Positions 26,741 to 36,468 of a stretch of DNA of 64,000 nt are shown here, piece by piece. Made by a program: the position numbers and the translations under genes. The first letter of the stretch is position 1; each line of letters begins with the position of its first letter. Under the pieces are notes generated by a model that saw nothing but the letters and a program-made list of their open reading frames with translations, ran no database searches and was not told the DNA's origin. The stretch covers positions 1 to 64,000 of the forward strand of contig NZ_OY782495.1 of assembly GCF_963677715.1 (NCBI RefSeq). Reading direction: 5' to 3'. The DNA is from an uncultured Bacteroides sp. (GTDB taxonomy: Bacteria > Bacteroidota > Bacteroidia > Bacteroidales > Bacteroidaceae).

Positions 26741-28102
26741 TTAGTCTCTGGTTTCTGTGTCTTTTACTGCTGTGTTTTCATTGTCTTTTAGCTCTTTTTG
26801 GGAAACTCCTTCTCTAAAAAATCTTTCTTTACGTATCTTTTCCAAACGTTTGATCGCGGCGTTATAAAAAGCAGTATCGTCCATTTCCACTTCACCTCTG
26901 TTGTTGATTACTGCCGCTTTTTCTTTTTGTTCCTTTGGTCTGGTTTTTAGAAACATTTCTAGGTACTGTTCAGCTTTTTTGTCGTTTTTTAATACGTCCT
27001 GATATATGGCACCCATTTGATAGAGTAACTTCGAATTTTTACGATCATATTTGTATTGCTGCTGTAAAGCTTCTATCTGATTATCAGGCATTCCCGCAAG
27101 TTTGTAACAATCGGCTAATCCAATGTACAATCGGATCATTGTGGTGTCCGATGGAATGGTGAGATCAATGGCTTGGTTCATATAGTCTACTCCTTCTTTT
27201 TTCCAAGATGTTTTGGCGCAGGAACGGGCCATATAGTAGAGTAAATTTATGTTTTTAGGATCTTCTTTGAGAGCAATGCTCAGAAAATCATGAGCGTCGT
27301 AAAATTTTTCAGTGGCATAGTAGCATATCCCTAAGTAATAGCATGTGAGGTAGCTGGAATCGCCTTGGTTCACGAGATACTTATACCGATTGATAGCTGT
27401 AGTATAATTTTTGGCTAGGCAATAAGCTTGTGCATTTTGTTTGTTCACGAAGAGGTTGGTTGTATCTTTCTTACGATACTCTTCTGTGCATTCAATGGCC
27501 GATTGCATATTGTTTTGCTTGATATGTAAACTAGCCAGACGTGCTACAGAGAGGTAATCTTCAGGCGCACTTTTCAAAATCATGTTGTAACAAATGATGG
27601 CAGAGTCTGTTTTTGATAAACCCTCATAGCATTGGGCCAGCAAACGTTGTGACACCACTGAACTATCATTCTTCATTAGTTCATTACATGCCTTTTTGGC
27701 AGCAGTAAATTGTTCTAAATTGCATAAGAGACTGATCTGTTGCAGTTGAACGTACTTGTTAGAGGGACTTAATTGATGCGCTTTCTCATAAAAGCGAAGA
27801 GCTTCTCTGTATTTGCCAAGCAGTCTGTTACATTCTGCTGTTTCTATCAGCGCGCGGTTGTTGTCTGGCTCCGATTTTATTATATCTTGGTATACGGTTA
27901 GTGCATCGCTCGGTTGATTTAATCCTTTCAGCGCTTGTGCTTTTAAGAATAGAAGTTGAGTGGTGGGTGCTTTTTCTTTTTCTATCAGTTTGAGTGCCGT
28001 TTCATAATTGTAGTTTGCTATTGCTTGCTGAATAAGACTCGGGGTTTGCGCTTTCATTGTGAAACAAACGCAAAGAAAAGCCAATGTAATAACTTGTTTC
28101 AT
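26741..28102 (-). CDS. Exported TPR-repeat protein
   Basis: 453 residues. Signal peptide MKQVITLAFLCVCFTMKAQ, then a run of about nine tetratricopeptide repeats (for example ALTVYQDIIKSEPDNNRALI, ALRFYEKAHQLSPSNKYVQL) and a charged C-terminus. TPR solenoids mediate protein-protein contacts; this one should face the periplasm. No enzymatic domain is visible. It is convergent with none of its neighbours and lies 132 bp from the amylase gene on the same strand; the partner is unknown. Confidence 0.8.
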   Translation of the reverse strand: MKQVITLAFLCVCFTMKAQTPSLIQQAIANYNYETALKLIEKEKAPTTQLLFLKAQALKGLNQPSDALTVYQDIIKSEPDNNRALIETAECNRLLGKYREALRFYEKAHQLSPSNKYVQLQQISLLCNLEQFTAAKKACNELMKNDSSVVSQRLLAQCYEGLSKTDSAIICYNMILKSAPEDYLSVARLASLHIKQNNMQSAIECTEEYRKKDTTNLFVNKQNAQAYCLAKNYTTAINRYKYLVNQGDSSYLTCYYLGICYYATEKFYDAHDFLSIALKEDPKNINLLYYMARSCAKTSWKKEGVDYMNQAIDLTIPSDTTMIRLYIGLADCYKLAGMPDNQIEALQQQYKYDRKNSKLLYQMGAIYQDVLKNDKKAEQYLEMFLKTRPKEQKEKAAVINNRGEVEMDDTAFYNAAIKRLEKIRKERFFREGVSQKELKDNENTAVKDTETRD

Positions 28103-28220
28103 CGATTATAAGGTATTTTGTTTTACTTAACTGTGCTCAATATACTAATAATCTGTTATATACGATAAAATCGTAGATTTATAATGACTTTATTAACATT
28201 ATTTTAGTCAAACGAATAAA

Positions 28221-28274
28221 AACATAAAAAAATCCTCTTTTCTTCGGAAGAAGAAAAGAGGATTTTTTTATGTT
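28221..28274 (-). terminator. 25-bp perfect terminator hairpin after the decarboxylase operon
   Basis: Arms 28221-28245 and 28250-28274 are perfectly complementary around a GGAA (GNRA-type) tetraloop, with A7/T7 tracts inside the stem. It follows the oadB-like gene by 17 bases and should stop transcription in both directions. Confidence 0.92.
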
Positions 28275-28291
28275 AAAGGCGTAATTGGTCT

Positions 28292-29452
28292 TTAGCTCAG
28301 GAATCCAAGCAATACACCGGCAGCAACTGCAGAGCCAATGACTCCCGCTACGTTCGGGCCCATGGCGTGCATCAACAAATAGTTGGTTGGGTCATACTCC
28401 AAACCTATATTTTGCGAAATACGTGCTGACATAGGTACGGCTGATACCCCTGCATTACCAATAAGTGGATTGATTTTCTTAGCCTTCGGAAGAACCAGAT
28501 TGAATATTTTCACAAAGAGTACACCTGATGTAGTGGCAATAATAAATGCCATGAATCCAAGGAAGAAGATATAGAGTGTACTGGAAGTGAGGAACTCACT
28601 TGCCTGAGTAGATGCACCCACTGTTAATCCTAAAAGTATGGTGATCGTATCAATTAGAGGTCCACTTGCTGTATCGGCCAAACGGCGGGTTACTCCACTT
28701 TCTTTCAGCAAGTTACCGAAAAATAGCATTCCAAGTAATGGAAGGCCCGACGGAACTAAGAAGCAAGTAAGTAACAAACCAATGATAGGAAACATTATTT
28801 TTTCTGTATGAGATACTTGGCGGGCAGGTTTCATACGGATTAATCTTTCCTTCTTTGTTGTTAGTAAGCGCATGACTGGTGGTTGAATAACCGGAACCAG
28901 TGCCATATATGAGTAGGCCGATACGGCAATGGCGCCCATCAAGTTTGGAGCCAGTTTCGATGAAAGGAAGATGGCGGTAGGACCGTCTGCTCCACCAATG
29001 ATAGCGATACCGGCAGCCTGATTAGGTTCAAAGCCCAGTGCCAATGCAACCATATAAGCTCCGAAAATACCAAACTGAGCAGCTGCACCGATTAGCATCA
29101 GCTTCGGATTAGAGATCAACGCCGAAAAGTCCGTCATGGCACCAATCCCGAGGAATACTAACGGAGGATACCATCCGGTTTTTACTCCCTGATATAAAAT
29201 ATTAAGTACCGATCCTTGTTCGTAGATCCCTACTTCGAGTCCGGCATCTATTTTAAAAGGAATATTACCGATGAGAATACCAAATCCGATGGGGATAAGG
29301 AGCATCGGTTCGAAGTCTTTCTTAATTGCAAGAAAGAGGAAGAACAAACCTACGGCAAGCATGATGAGGTGTTGAGATGTTGCGTTGGCAAATCCGGTAT
29401 ATCCCCAGAAGTCTGCGAGGTTGTTCGATATGAATGACATAAATTCTCCCAT
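28292..29452 (-). CDS. mmdB: Na+-translocating decarboxylase beta subunit (OadB/MmdB)
   Basis: 386-residue polytopic membrane protein, the sodium-pumping, carboxybiotin-decarboxylating subunit. Family signatures: IGFGILIGNIPF, VFLGIGAMTDFSALISNP, GGADGPTAIFLSSKLAP and GNAGVSAVPMSAR. It is the last gene of the mce-mmdA-oadG-bccp-mmdB operon, 5 bases after the biotin carrier gene. Decarboxylation of carboxybiotin drives Na+ out of the cell, conserving energy from (S)-methylmalonyl-CoA to propionyl-CoA. Oxaloacetate or glutaconyl-CoA substrates are excluded mainly by the adjacent epimerase. Confidence 0.93.
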   Translation of the reverse strand: MGEFMSFISNNLADFWGYTGFANATSQHLIMLAVGLFFLFLAIKKDFEPMLLIPIGFGILIGNIPFKIDAGLEVGIYEQGSVLNILYQGVKTGWYPPLVFLGIGAMTDFSALISNPKLMLIGAAAQFGIFGAYMVALALGFEPNQAAGIAIIGGADGPTAIFLSSKLAPNLMGAIAVSAYSYMALVPVIQPPVMRLLTTKKERLIRMKPARQVSHTEKIMFPIIGLLLTCFLVPSGLPLLGMLFFGNLLKESGVTRRLADTASGPLIDTITILLGLTVGASTQASEFLTSSTLYIFFLGFMAFIIATTSGVLFVKIFNLVLPKAKKINPLIGNAGVSAVPMSARISQNIGLEYDPTNYLLMHAMGPNVAGVIGSAVAAGVLLGFLS

Positions 29453-29457
29453 AACGC

Positions 29458-29889
29458 TTATTCGATTATGATTAAGTCAGTGCCTTCCAGAACAGAATCG
29501 CCCTTACTTACTTTGATTGCTGATACTATACCATCTTTGTCGGCGTTGATGTTATTCTCCATCTTCATAGCTTCCAGAATAATGATAAGTTGTCCTTTTT
29601 TCACAGCATCACCTTCTTTCACCTTGATATCAAGAACAACACCCGGTAGCGGAGATTTAACTCCACTCTTAGATGAAGTAGTGGCTGGCTTTGCCACAAC
29701 TGGAGTTCCTGCAGGAGTTTTAGGTGCAGCTGCCGGACGGGTAATTGGTTTGGGAGCTGCTTTCAGAGGCTTATCCATTTCTACATTGTATGGAGTTCCG
29801 TTTACCTCTACGCGAGCCACATTTTCTTCAATGTCATTAACTGTAACATTGTAGAGGTTGCCGTTGATTTTATACTTATATTGTTTCAT
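29458..29889 (-). CDS. mmdC: Biotin carrier subunit of the decarboxylase
   Basis: 143 residues. An N-terminal domain is joined by an Ala/Pro-rich linker (AAPKPITRPAAAPKTPAG, ~45-70) to a C-terminal biotinyl domain with the biotinylated Lys in LEAMKMENN. The flexible linker lets carboxybiotin move between the carboxyltransferase (MmdA) and the membrane pump (MmdB). It lies between the OadG-like and beta-subunit genes. Confidence 0.93.
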   Translation of the reverse strand: MKQYKYKINGNLYNVTVNDIEENVARVEVNGTPYNVEMDKPLKAAPKPITRPAAAPKTPAGTPVVAKPATTSSKSGVKSPLPGVVLDIKVKEGDAVKKGQLIIILEAMKMENNINADKDGIVSAIKVSKGDSVLEGTDLIIIE

Positions 29890-29915
29890 ATTGATTATTC
29901 TTTTAATATTTTAGA

Positions 29916-30863
29916 CTATTTTCTAGGTGTCTGACGCAAAGTGTATATTTTGGAACTCCACGGGGAGTAGTTACGTTTTACCCTGTTGATGGTTAAAATC
30001 GTATCTTCTATATCGTGAACGTTATCCTGATACTCATGCAATGCAAGAGCAATGGCAGCAAATACCTCACCCGATTCTGTTCCCATTGCTTTCTCCTTAG
30101 CTTCTTTCAGATCTGTGATACCGTGAGCTCTCATAGCATTTCTTTTGGCCAGCTTAACGCTGATAGCGCCAACAATACGGAAAGAGAGATATAATAAAAT
30201 CAGTCCGAAAAAAACGATACTCATAGCCATAACAGACATTCCTATACCAATCGCATCATGCTTACGGAAGCCAACTACTTTTTCCTGTTTATCCTGAGTC
30301 AGATTGTTTGTTTCCGGTGTTACATAGCTTTCGTCGCTTCCGCCTTTAATAACCCATTTGCTTTTGCCGTCAGCTTCACGTGCATAGGAGAAATTGGCCG
30401 GGATATTAGCCGGTACAGTGATAGAGTCAATTAATGTTCTACCATTGGCGTCATACAGGGCAATCCAGTTAGAGGCGATTGTGTCTAATTTAAAATTCAA
30501 GTGAAATGTTCCTCTGTTTGCCATACCGTCCGCCCAAAAAAGCAAGTGTTGTCTGGGAGGAATATCAGTAAGGATATCACTTTTTGGAATAGAATACATT
30601 ATCTTTTCCTTTTCTTCAACACTAAGATTGGGGTCCAGAACTCTTTTATCGTTTGTTAGGTAGCAGCTTTTGATGTCAACACTGGCAAATGAGGTATTAA
30701 AGATTTCTATCCAAGCATGGCGTTGCCCGTAGTTATCTTGAAAGTTCTCGGTGTTTTTAACCAGTACTTCGTTGATTTTTAAGCTTTTTGCCCCTTGCCC
30801 GTACGAGCTAAGACTGACAGCTGCCAGCAAAACGATAAGTATTCCTGTTTTTCTTTTATTCAT
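29916..30863 (-). CDS. OadG-family small subunit with an N-terminal lamin-tail-like domain
   Basis: 315 residues, far longer than a classic OadG gamma subunit (about 80-120). Signal peptide (ILIVLLAAVSLSSYGQG), then a region of about 130 residues resembling a lamin tail/Ig-like domain (LKINEVLVKNTENFQDNYGQ, HAWIEIFNTS..DIKSCYLT), a single membrane helix (~205-235, MSVMAMSIVFFGLILLYLSF) and a cytoplasmic tail with the OadG character. It would anchor the decarboxylase complex while displaying a folded domain in the periplasm. Position between mmdA and the biotin carrier supports the role. Confidence 0.8.
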   Translation of the reverse strand: MNKRKTGILIVLLAAVSLSSYGQGAKSLKINEVLVKNTENFQDNYGQRHAWIEIFNTSFASVDIKSCYLTNDKRVLDPNLSVEEKEKIMYSIPKSDILTDIPPRQHLLFWADGMANRGTFHLNFKLDTIASNWIALYDANGRTLIDSITVPANIPANFSYAREADGKSKWVIKGGSDESYVTPETNNLTQDKQEKVVGFRKHDAIGIGMSVMAMSIVFFGLILLYLSFRIVGAISVKLAKRNAMRAHGITDLKEAKEKAMGTESGEVFAAIALALHEYQDNVHDIEDTILTINRVKRNYSPWSSKIYTLRQTPRK

Positions 30864-30883
30864 AACGGTGTTCGTATTAAAAG

Positions 30884-32437
30884 TTATAATGGAATATTAC
30901 CATGTTTCTTGGCCGGGTTCATTACTTTCTTTGTTTGTAATTGTTGCAATGCACGGATGATACGGAAGCGAGTGTTTCTCGGTTCGATAACATCATCTAT
31001 ATAGCCATATGTGGCTGCGTTGTAAGGGTTTGCGAACAATTTGGTATATTCTGCTTCTTTTTGAGCCATGAATGCAGCTGGATCAGCTTCTTCTTTAGCC
31101 TCTTTAGCGTATAGCACTTCTACGGCACCGGCACCACCCATTACAGCAATTTCAGCGGTAGGCCATGCATAGTTCATATCTCCGCGGAGCTGCTTGCAAC
31201 TCATCACGATGTGCGAACCACCATAAGATTTACGTAGCGTAACTGTGACTTTAGGCACTGTAGCTTCGCCATATGCATATAGTAATTTGGCACCGTGCAG
31301 GATAACACCGTTGTACTCTTGTCCTGTACCCGGTAGGAATCCCGGAACGTCTACGAGAGTAACTAATGGAATGTTGAATGCGTCGCAAAAACGCACGAAA
31401 CGTGCAGCTTTACGTGAAGCGTTGCTATCAAGTACACCAGCCAGAAACTTAGGTTGGTTAGCAACTACACCTACTGATTGTCCGTTGAAACGGGCAAAGC
31501 CGATGATTATATTTTTTGCATAATCTTTCTGAACTTCAAGGAATTCACTGTTATCTACAATAGCACCGATTACCTCGTACATATCATATGGTTTGTTTGG
31601 ACTATCGGGAATAATTTCGTTAAGAGAGTCCTCCAAGCGATCGATTGGGTCCGTACAGTTAATGATAGGAGCCTCTTCCAGATTGTTTTGCGGAATGTAG
31701 CTGAGGAGTTTGCGTATAACGGCCAATCCTTCTTCTCCATTAGCAGCAGTGAAATGGGTAACTCCTGATTTAGAAGCATGTACACTTGCACCTCCAAGAT
31801 TTTCCTGAGTAACATCTTCTCCGGTAACGGTTTTTACTACTTTAGGACCGGTAAGGAACATATAAGAAGTTCCTTCAGTCATCAGAGTAAAGTCTGTCAG
31901 GGCAGGAGAGTAAACTGCTCCACCGGCACATGGACCGAAGATACCGGAAATTTGAGGGATCACACCCGAAGCCATAATGTTGCGTTGGAATATTTCGGCA
32001 TAACCGGCCAATGCATTGATGCCTTCCTGAATACGGGCACCACCTGAATCATTGATACCGATGCAAGGTGCACCCATTTTCATAGCCATATCCATTACTT
32101 TACAGATTTTCTGTGCCATCGTTTCAGACAAAGAACCTCCGAACACGGTGAAGTCCTGAGCGAAAACGTAGACCAATCGGCCTTCGATAGTTCCGTAACC
32201 GGTAACTACACCATCGCCAAGGAAATGTTTTTTATCCTGACCGAAATTGGTACATCTGTGTTTTACAAACATATCCATTTCTTCAAAACTACCTTCATCT
32301 AACAATTGGGCTATACGCTCACGGGCTGTATATTTACCTTTGGCATGTTGCTTCTCTATAGCTTTTTCGCCACCACCTAGACGAGCCTGAGTGCGAAGTT
32401 CAATAAGCTCTTTTACTTTTTCAAGCTGGTTACTCAT
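30884..32437 (-). CDS. mmdA: Methylmalonyl-CoA decarboxylase alpha (carboxyltransferase) subunit
   Basis: 517 residues, the normal length for the acyl-CoA carboxyltransferase family. Two crotonase-like halves are visible: [17 protein letters not shown] and [15 protein letters not shown] in the first, [15 protein letters not shown] and [14 protein letters not shown]-type sequence in the second. It moves CO2 from methylmalonyl-CoA to biotin; propionyl-CoA carboxylase beta subunits are close relatives, but the Na+-pump subunits downstream favour decarboxylation. It is preceded by the epimerase gene in one operon. Confidence 0.94.
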   Translation of the reverse strand: MSNQLEKVKELIELRTQARLGGGEKAIEKQHAKGKYTARERIAQLLDEGSFEEMDMFVKHRCTNFGQDKKHFLGDGVVTGYGTIEGRLVYVFAQDFTVFGGSLSETMAQKICKVMDMAMKMGAPCIGINDSGGARIQEGINALAGYAEIFQRNIMASGVIPQISGIFGPCAGGAVYSPALTDFTLMTEGTSYMFLTGPKVVKTVTGEDVTQENLGGASVHASKSGVTHFTAANGEEGLAVIRKLLSYIPQNNLEEAPIINCTDPIDRLEDSLNEIIPDSPNKPYDMYEVIGAIVDNSEFLEVQKDYAKNIIIGFARFNGQSVGVVANQPKFLAGVLDSNASRKAARFVRFCDAFNIPLVTLVDVPGFLPGTGQEYNGVILHGAKLLYAYGEATVPKVTVTLRKSYGGSHIVMSCKQLRGDMNYAWPTAEIAVMGGAGAVEVLYAKEAKEEADPAAFMAQKEAEYTKLFANPYNAATYGYIDDVIEPRNTRFRIIRALQQLQTKKVMNPAKKHGNIPL

Positions 32438-32499
32438 GAATTTTATATTAGAGTGTTAATACTAAATTTATTAAAAAAAATATTTTTAAACTTTTAGAA

Positions 32500-32904
32500 T
32501 TAGTGTTCGCAAAGTTCAGTTAATACGCCGAGAGTTGATTTTGGGTGTAGAAATGCAATACTTAACCCCTCAGCTCCTTTGCGCGGAGCTTTGTCTATCA
32601 AGCGGATCTCTTTGCTTTCTGCTTCTGCCAAAGCATTGGCTACACCGTCTTCAAGAGCAAATGCTACATGATGAACTCCTACGCCTTTGTTTTCAATAAA
32701 TTTAGCGATGGTACTTTCGGGACAAGTAGGTTCGAGTAATTCAATCTTCGTTTCGCCTACTTTCAGGAATGCAGTTCTTACTTTTTGGTCTTCTACGGTT
32801 TCAATGTTGTAACATTTCAAACCTAATACATTTTCGTAATACGGAAGAGCTTCTTCAATGCTTTTTACAGCAATGCCTAAATGCTCAATGTGTGAAATCT
32901 TCAT
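32500..32904 (-). CDS. mce: Methylmalonyl-CoA epimerase
   Basis: 134 residues of the glyoxalase/VOC fold. Metal-ligand regions visible: HIEHLGIAV at the N-terminus, KIELLEPT, and GVGVHHVAFAL. Converts (R)- to (S)-methylmalonyl-CoA, the step between methylmalonyl-CoA mutase and the decarboxylase in the succinate-propionate pathway. First gene of the operon; mmdA follows after 62 bases. The mutase genes are not in the window. Confidence 0.95.
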   Translation of the reverse strand: MKISHIEHLGIAVKSIEEALPYYENVLGLKCYNIETVEDQKVRTAFLKVGETKIELLEPTCPESTIAKFIENKGVGVHHVAFALEDGVANALAEAESKEIRLIDKAPRKGAEGLSIAFLHPKSTLGVLTELCEH

Positions 32905-33137
32905 AACTATAAAATTTTATTTGGAGTTTAAATGTGTTTCATCTGCTTAAAACAGCACAAAGAAACGCAATTATTGCATAATAAAGAAATATTTCTGCAA
33001 TTTAGTGAGAAGTTTTAAAGGTTATATGGGAAGTCTTAATAATGGTTATACATTGAATTTTATTGCTGCTTGATTTAATTTATTAGCGTTTTATTTTTCG
33101 CTGGCGGATATCATGTTTGTATTACTCCGGATGGTTA

Positions 33138-34121
33138 TTAAACATATGTTTTTATTAAAATATTATTTAAAAAGTGCCATCGTATGCGGAACCAACGGCG
33201 AGTACTGATTTGTTTTCCTCCGAAGCGAAGTACAAAATCTCGGTAGCCATGCCTCCGGAATGGCAACCCCACATCCATGAATTCCAAATGTCGATATCCG
33301 TTTTCATGGGCATCTTTAAGTGCCATCCATACGGATAATATACCAGGGTATTGCAGTGCATAAGTTTTACGCATCCCTCCTGAAAACCACAAATAGGCAG
33401 TATCTTCAGAGAACACGCAGACTGCTCCTCCGATAATCTTCTCCTTATATTTAACTACAAATATTTTTCCCATTCCGTCTTGGATAAGCCGCGTGTCCAT
33501 GTGTTGAAAGAATTCGAAGCCCGGAAAATAACGGCGTATCCGTGCCGAATATATTCGGCGCATCATATGTGAGAAAGCTTGTATATCCTTTATTGAGTCG
33601 GCTTCGTATACAGATGCCCCCATTTTAAGACCTTTCTTGATTTGTCTGATGCGCGAAGCACTGAATCGTTCTTCTACTGATTTTATGCTATGAAGCGAAT
33701 TTCTAACTCTTAACCAATTTATAGCAAAATAGTTGTTAGCCCGGAAATGTTTATAGCCGAACAATGGATTTTCCAGGTTGCGAAATTCTATGAGAAAAGC
33801 ATCGCGTAGAGCTTCATTTGTTAGGTGTTCTAATATTTCGCCAAAGACAGCTTCTTTGTCGATCTGTTCATCTAAATATTCACCTACGCCGTATATGTCA
33901 CATCGCTTAATGAAGCTCGGCGGAAAAAAATGAGTACTTCTGCGTGTGGTGGCTAGTAATTTTGCTACAGGTTTACCTTCCTTGGAGGCTACAATGAGTA
34001 TCGGCGTGTAACCTGGAGCGGCTTCGTACATAAGAAACAGCTCCTTAGAATGAAAAATGTTCTTTCCCGGTAAATCCGGTATCTCATTTCCCCTATAATA
34101 TGTAGTAAGTTTTAATGGCAT
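33138..34121 (-). CDS. GNAT/FemAB-like acyltransferase
   Basis: 327 residues from ATG 34121. The C-terminal half is GNAT-like: FVVKYKEKIIGGAVCVFSED, TAYLWFSGGMRKTYALQYPG, ALKDAHENGYRHLEFMDVGL; the pattern is close to BioF2-like/FemAB acyltransferase domains acting on cell-surface or lipid substrates. The acceptor is unknown. An exact -7 box (34129-34136) ends only about 8 bases before this ATG, so the mRNA is almost leaderless, and a start at 34139 would lie upstream of transcription. Divergent from the nitroreductase gene. Confidence 0.72.
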   Translation of the reverse strand: MPLKLTTYYRGNEIPDLPGKNIFHSKELFLMYEAAPGYTPILIVASKEGKPVAKLLATTRRSTHFFPPSFIKRCDIYGVGEYLDEQIDKEAVFGEILEHLTNEALRDAFLIEFRNLENPLFGYKHFRANNYFAINWLRVRNSLHSIKSVEERFSASRIRQIKKGLKMGASVYEADSIKDIQAFSHMMRRIYSARIRRYFPGFEFFQHMDTRLIQDGMGKIFVVKYKEKIIGGAVCVFSEDTAYLWFSGGMRKTYALQYPGILSVWMALKDAHENGYRHLEFMDVGLPFRRHGYRDFVLRFGGKQISTRRWFRIRWHFLNNILIKTYV

Positions 34122-34128
34122 AATGTGG

Positions 34129-34136
34129 CAAATATA
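34129..34136 (-). promoter_or_regulatory. -7 box for the GNAT-like gene
   Basis: TATATTTG on the minus strand, exact match. Transcription would begin around 34122-34125, next to the start codon. Confidence 0.55.
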
Positions 34137-34202
34137 CATTTTTTTATATTTAATGTCGCTTGGCTATGCGCGAAATTTTGTTGCTATTAGCACTATCTTT
34201 TG

Positions 34203-34210
34203 TATCTTTG
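34203..34210 (+). promoter_or_regulatory. -7 box (with -33 TTTG) for the nitroreductase operon
   Basis: TATCTTTG with a TTTG at 34177-34180, 22 bases upstream. This is the most complete Bacteroides-type promoter seen here. It decides the downstream start codon at 34244. Confidence 0.65.
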
Positions 34211-34243
34211 CACGATAAGTTACAAATCAGAGGAACAAATAGC

Positions 34244-34780
34244 ATGGAACATTTTGGTGAATTGATAAAGAGTCGTCGCAGTATGCGGAAGTTTACTGAT
34301 CAAGAATTGACTCAGGAAGAGGTGCTTGCGCTACTTAAAGCAGCACTAATGTCTCCTACTTCTAAAAGGAGTAATTCTTGGCAATTTATAGTAGTTGACG
34401 ATAGAGAGCAACTTAAACAATTGGCACATTGCAAAGAACATGGAGCTTCTTTTCTGAGCGATGCGACGATGGCGATTGTGGTTACAGCCGATCCGTTGGC
34501 AAGTGATGTTTGGATTGAAGATGCCTCTATCGCTTCTATCATGATTCAACTTCAGGCTGAAGATTTGGGCTTGGGCAGTTGCTGGATACAGATACGCGAA
34601 CGCTACACTGCTGCGGGTATGCCTGCTGGCGAGTTTGTGCATGGTGTGCTTGATATTCCGTTGCAACTACAGGTGTTATCTATTATTGCCATCGGGCATA
34701 AGGGAATGGAGCGCAAACCTTTCGATGAGGAGCATTTGCTGTGGGAAAAAGTTCATATTAATAGATTCGGAGGGCAATAG
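34244..34780 (+). CDS. Nitroreductase family FMN oxidoreductase
   Basis: 178 residues from ATG 34244 (MEHFGELIKSRRSMRKFTDQ). The RRSMRKF start and SPTSKRSNSWQFIVV form the FMN-binding part, and LGSCWIQIRERY the second half. Likely NAD(P)H-dependent and cytoplasmic; the natural substrate is unknown. An upstream ATG at 34160 lies before the promoter box and cannot be used. First gene of a rightward run that continues through the kdsC-like and maf genes. Confidence 0.9.
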   Translation: MEHFGELIKSRRSMRKFTDQELTQEEVLALLKAALMSPTSKRSNSWQFIVVDDREQLKQLAHCKEHGASFLSDATMAIVVTADPLASDVWIEDASIASIMIQLQAEDLGLGSCWIQIRERYTAAGMPAGEFVHGVLDIPLQLQVLSIIAIGHKGMERKPFDEEHLLWEKVHINRFGGQ

Positions 34781-34782
34781 CC

Positions 34783-35115
34783 ATGGCGGCAGTTAGGTCG
34801 AATAATAAAGATACATATAAAGCTACAGCCATTACATTGATACTCATTGGGATGCTTTATTTAATAGATAAAGTGGTGCAGTTTTCATCTCTGGGTTTTC
34901 CATGGGTGATGAATAAGGATAATCTGACGTTGTATGCTGCCATCATCTTTCTGATTTTTAAACGTGACAAATCCGTTGGACTTGTGTTATTGGGTGTTTG
35001 GCTAGTCTTGAATATTGGGCTCATTGTTTCTCTTATGGGACAGCTCTCAGGTTATCTATTACCCTTGGCCTTACTCGTGATAGGCGGTATATTGTATTTA
35101 ATTTCAGTAAAATGA
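34783..35115 (+). CDS. Small membrane protein, unknown
   Basis: 110 residues with four hydrophobic segments (ATAITLILIGMLYLIDKVVQ, LTLYAAIIFLIF, VGLVLLGVWLVLNIGLIVS, YLLPLALLVIGGILYLI). Starts two bases after the nitroreductase stop and overlaps the next gene by 4 bp, so it is in the operon. It resembles LiaI/DUF5668-type membrane stretches without a diagnostic motif. Function not assigned. Confidence 0.7.
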   Translation: MAAVRSNNKDTYKATAITLILIGMLYLIDKVVQFSSLGFPWVMNKDNLTLYAAIIFLIFKRDKSVGLVLLGVWLVLNIGLIVSLMGQLSGYLLPLALLVIGGILYLISVK

Positions 35116-35912
35116 AAAGAAGCATAGAGGATACTCCAATAGTTTTTATTGGTGCCGGAAATCTGGCTACAAATTTGGCGAAAGCTTTTTATCATAAAGG
35201 ATTTCGGATTGTGCAAGTTTATAGCCGCTCCATAGAGTCTGCACGGGCACTGGCTGTTGCAGTGGAGGCCGAATTTACTACTGATTTGCAGGAGATAGTT
35301 CTAAATGCCAAACTTTATATTGTCTCTCTCACCGATTCAGCTTTTGTAGAATTATTACCTCAGATAGCTGTCGGAAAAGAGGGTGCTTTAATGGTGCATA
35401 CAGCCGGAAGCATTCCAATGGATGTTTGGGAAGGCACTACAAGCCATTATGGTGTGCTTTATCCGATGCAGACGTTTAGCAAACAACGTGAAACTTCTTT
35501 TGAAGAGGTCCCTTTTTTTATTGAAGCACACTTGCCTGAAGACGGTGAGTTCCTAAAAAAAATAGCTTCTATACTATCCAAACGGGTATATGAGGCTACT
35601 TCCGAACAACGACAAAGCCTGCATTTGGCTGCCGTTTTCACCTGTAATTTCACCAATCACATGTATGCTTTGGCTGCCGAACTATTGAATAAATCTCATT
35701 TGCCGTTTGATGTTATGCTTCCATTAATTGACGAGACAGCCTGCAAAGTGCATCTTTTAGAACCAAAAGCAGCGCAAACCGGACCGGCTATGCGTTATGA
35801 TGAGAATGTGATAAACAAACATCTTGCCATGCTTAGTGATGAACCGCAGGCACAGGAGTTGTATAGCCTTATTAGTAAAAACATTCATTGGTTTCAGACG
35901 AAGGGAGAGTAA
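35112..35912 (+). CDS. Rossmann-fold DUF2520-type oxidoreductase-like protein
   Basis: 266 residues from ATG 35112, which overlaps the previous stop (ATGA). An N-terminal NAD(P)-binding fold ([20 protein letters not shown]) is followed by a helical C-terminal domain ([38 protein letters not shown]), the layout of DUF2520 proteins related to pyrroline-5-carboxylate and F420-dependent reductases. The reaction is unknown. It sits in the same operon as kdsC and maf homologues, a common Bacteroidetes arrangement. Confidence 0.8.
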   Translation: MKRSIEDTPIVFIGAGNLATNLAKAFYHKGFRIVQVYSRSIESARALAVAVEAEFTTDLQEIVLNAKLYIVSLTDSAFVELLPQIAVGKEGALMVHTAGSIPMDVWEGTTSHYGVLYPMQTFSKQRETSFEEVPFFIEAHLPEDGEFLKKIASILSKRVYEATSEQRQSLHLAAVFTCNFTNHMYALAAELLNKSHLPFDVMLPLIDETACKVHLLEPKAAQTGPAMRYDENVINKHLAMLSDEPQAQELYSLISKNIHWFQTKGE

Positions 35913-35917
35913 GTTAT

Positions 35918-36439
35918 ATGAGTACGATTAATTATGATTTAACCCGGATAAGAGCTCTGGCTTTCGATGTGGATGGTGTGCTCAGTTCCGATATTTTGCC
36001 TCTTCATCCGGGAGGAGAGCCTATGCGTACGGTCAACGTAAAAGATGGCTATGCTTTGCAATTGGCTGTAAAACAAGGACTTCATATTGCGATCATTACC
36101 GGCGGAAGAACGGAAGCTGTCCGGAAACGCTTTGTCGGATTAGGTATTACGGATGTATATATGGCTTCATGTATAAAAATTAATGATTACTATGATTTTC
36201 GTGCGAAACATGGCTTGGTGGATGGCGAAATTCTTTATATGGGCGATGATGTGCCTGATATTGAAGTGATGCGCGTGTGTGGATTACCTTGTTGCCCTCG
36301 TGATGCAGCGGTGGAGGTAAAACAGATATCGCATTATATTTCTCATCGGGATGGTGGCTACGGTTGTGCTCGTGATGTAATAGAGCAAGTGCTTAGGATG
36401 CAGGGAAAATGGATGACGGGTGATGCTTTTGGGTGGTAA
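35918..36439 (+). CDS. kdsC: KdsC-like HAD phosphatase (3-deoxy-manno-octulosonate-8-phosphatase)
   Basis: 173 residues from ATG 35918. HAD motifs: nucleophile in [21 protein letters not shown], and [12 protein letters not shown]. The size and lack of a cap domain match KdsC, which removes phosphate from Kdo-8-phosphate for lipopolysaccharide inner core. Five bases after the DUF2520-type gene. Other small C0-type HAD phosphatases cannot be excluded. Confidence 0.85.
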   Translation: MSTINYDLTRIRALAFDVDGVLSSDILPLHPGGEPMRTVNVKDGYALQLAVKQGLHIAIITGGRTEAVRKRFVGLGITDVYMASCIKINDYYDFRAKHGLVDGEILYMGDDVPDIEVMRVCGLPCCPRDAAVEVKQISHYISHRDGGYGCARDVIEQVLRMQGKWMTGDAFGW

Positions 36440-36468
36440 CAATGGATTTAATTGTAAATAGATAAAAA

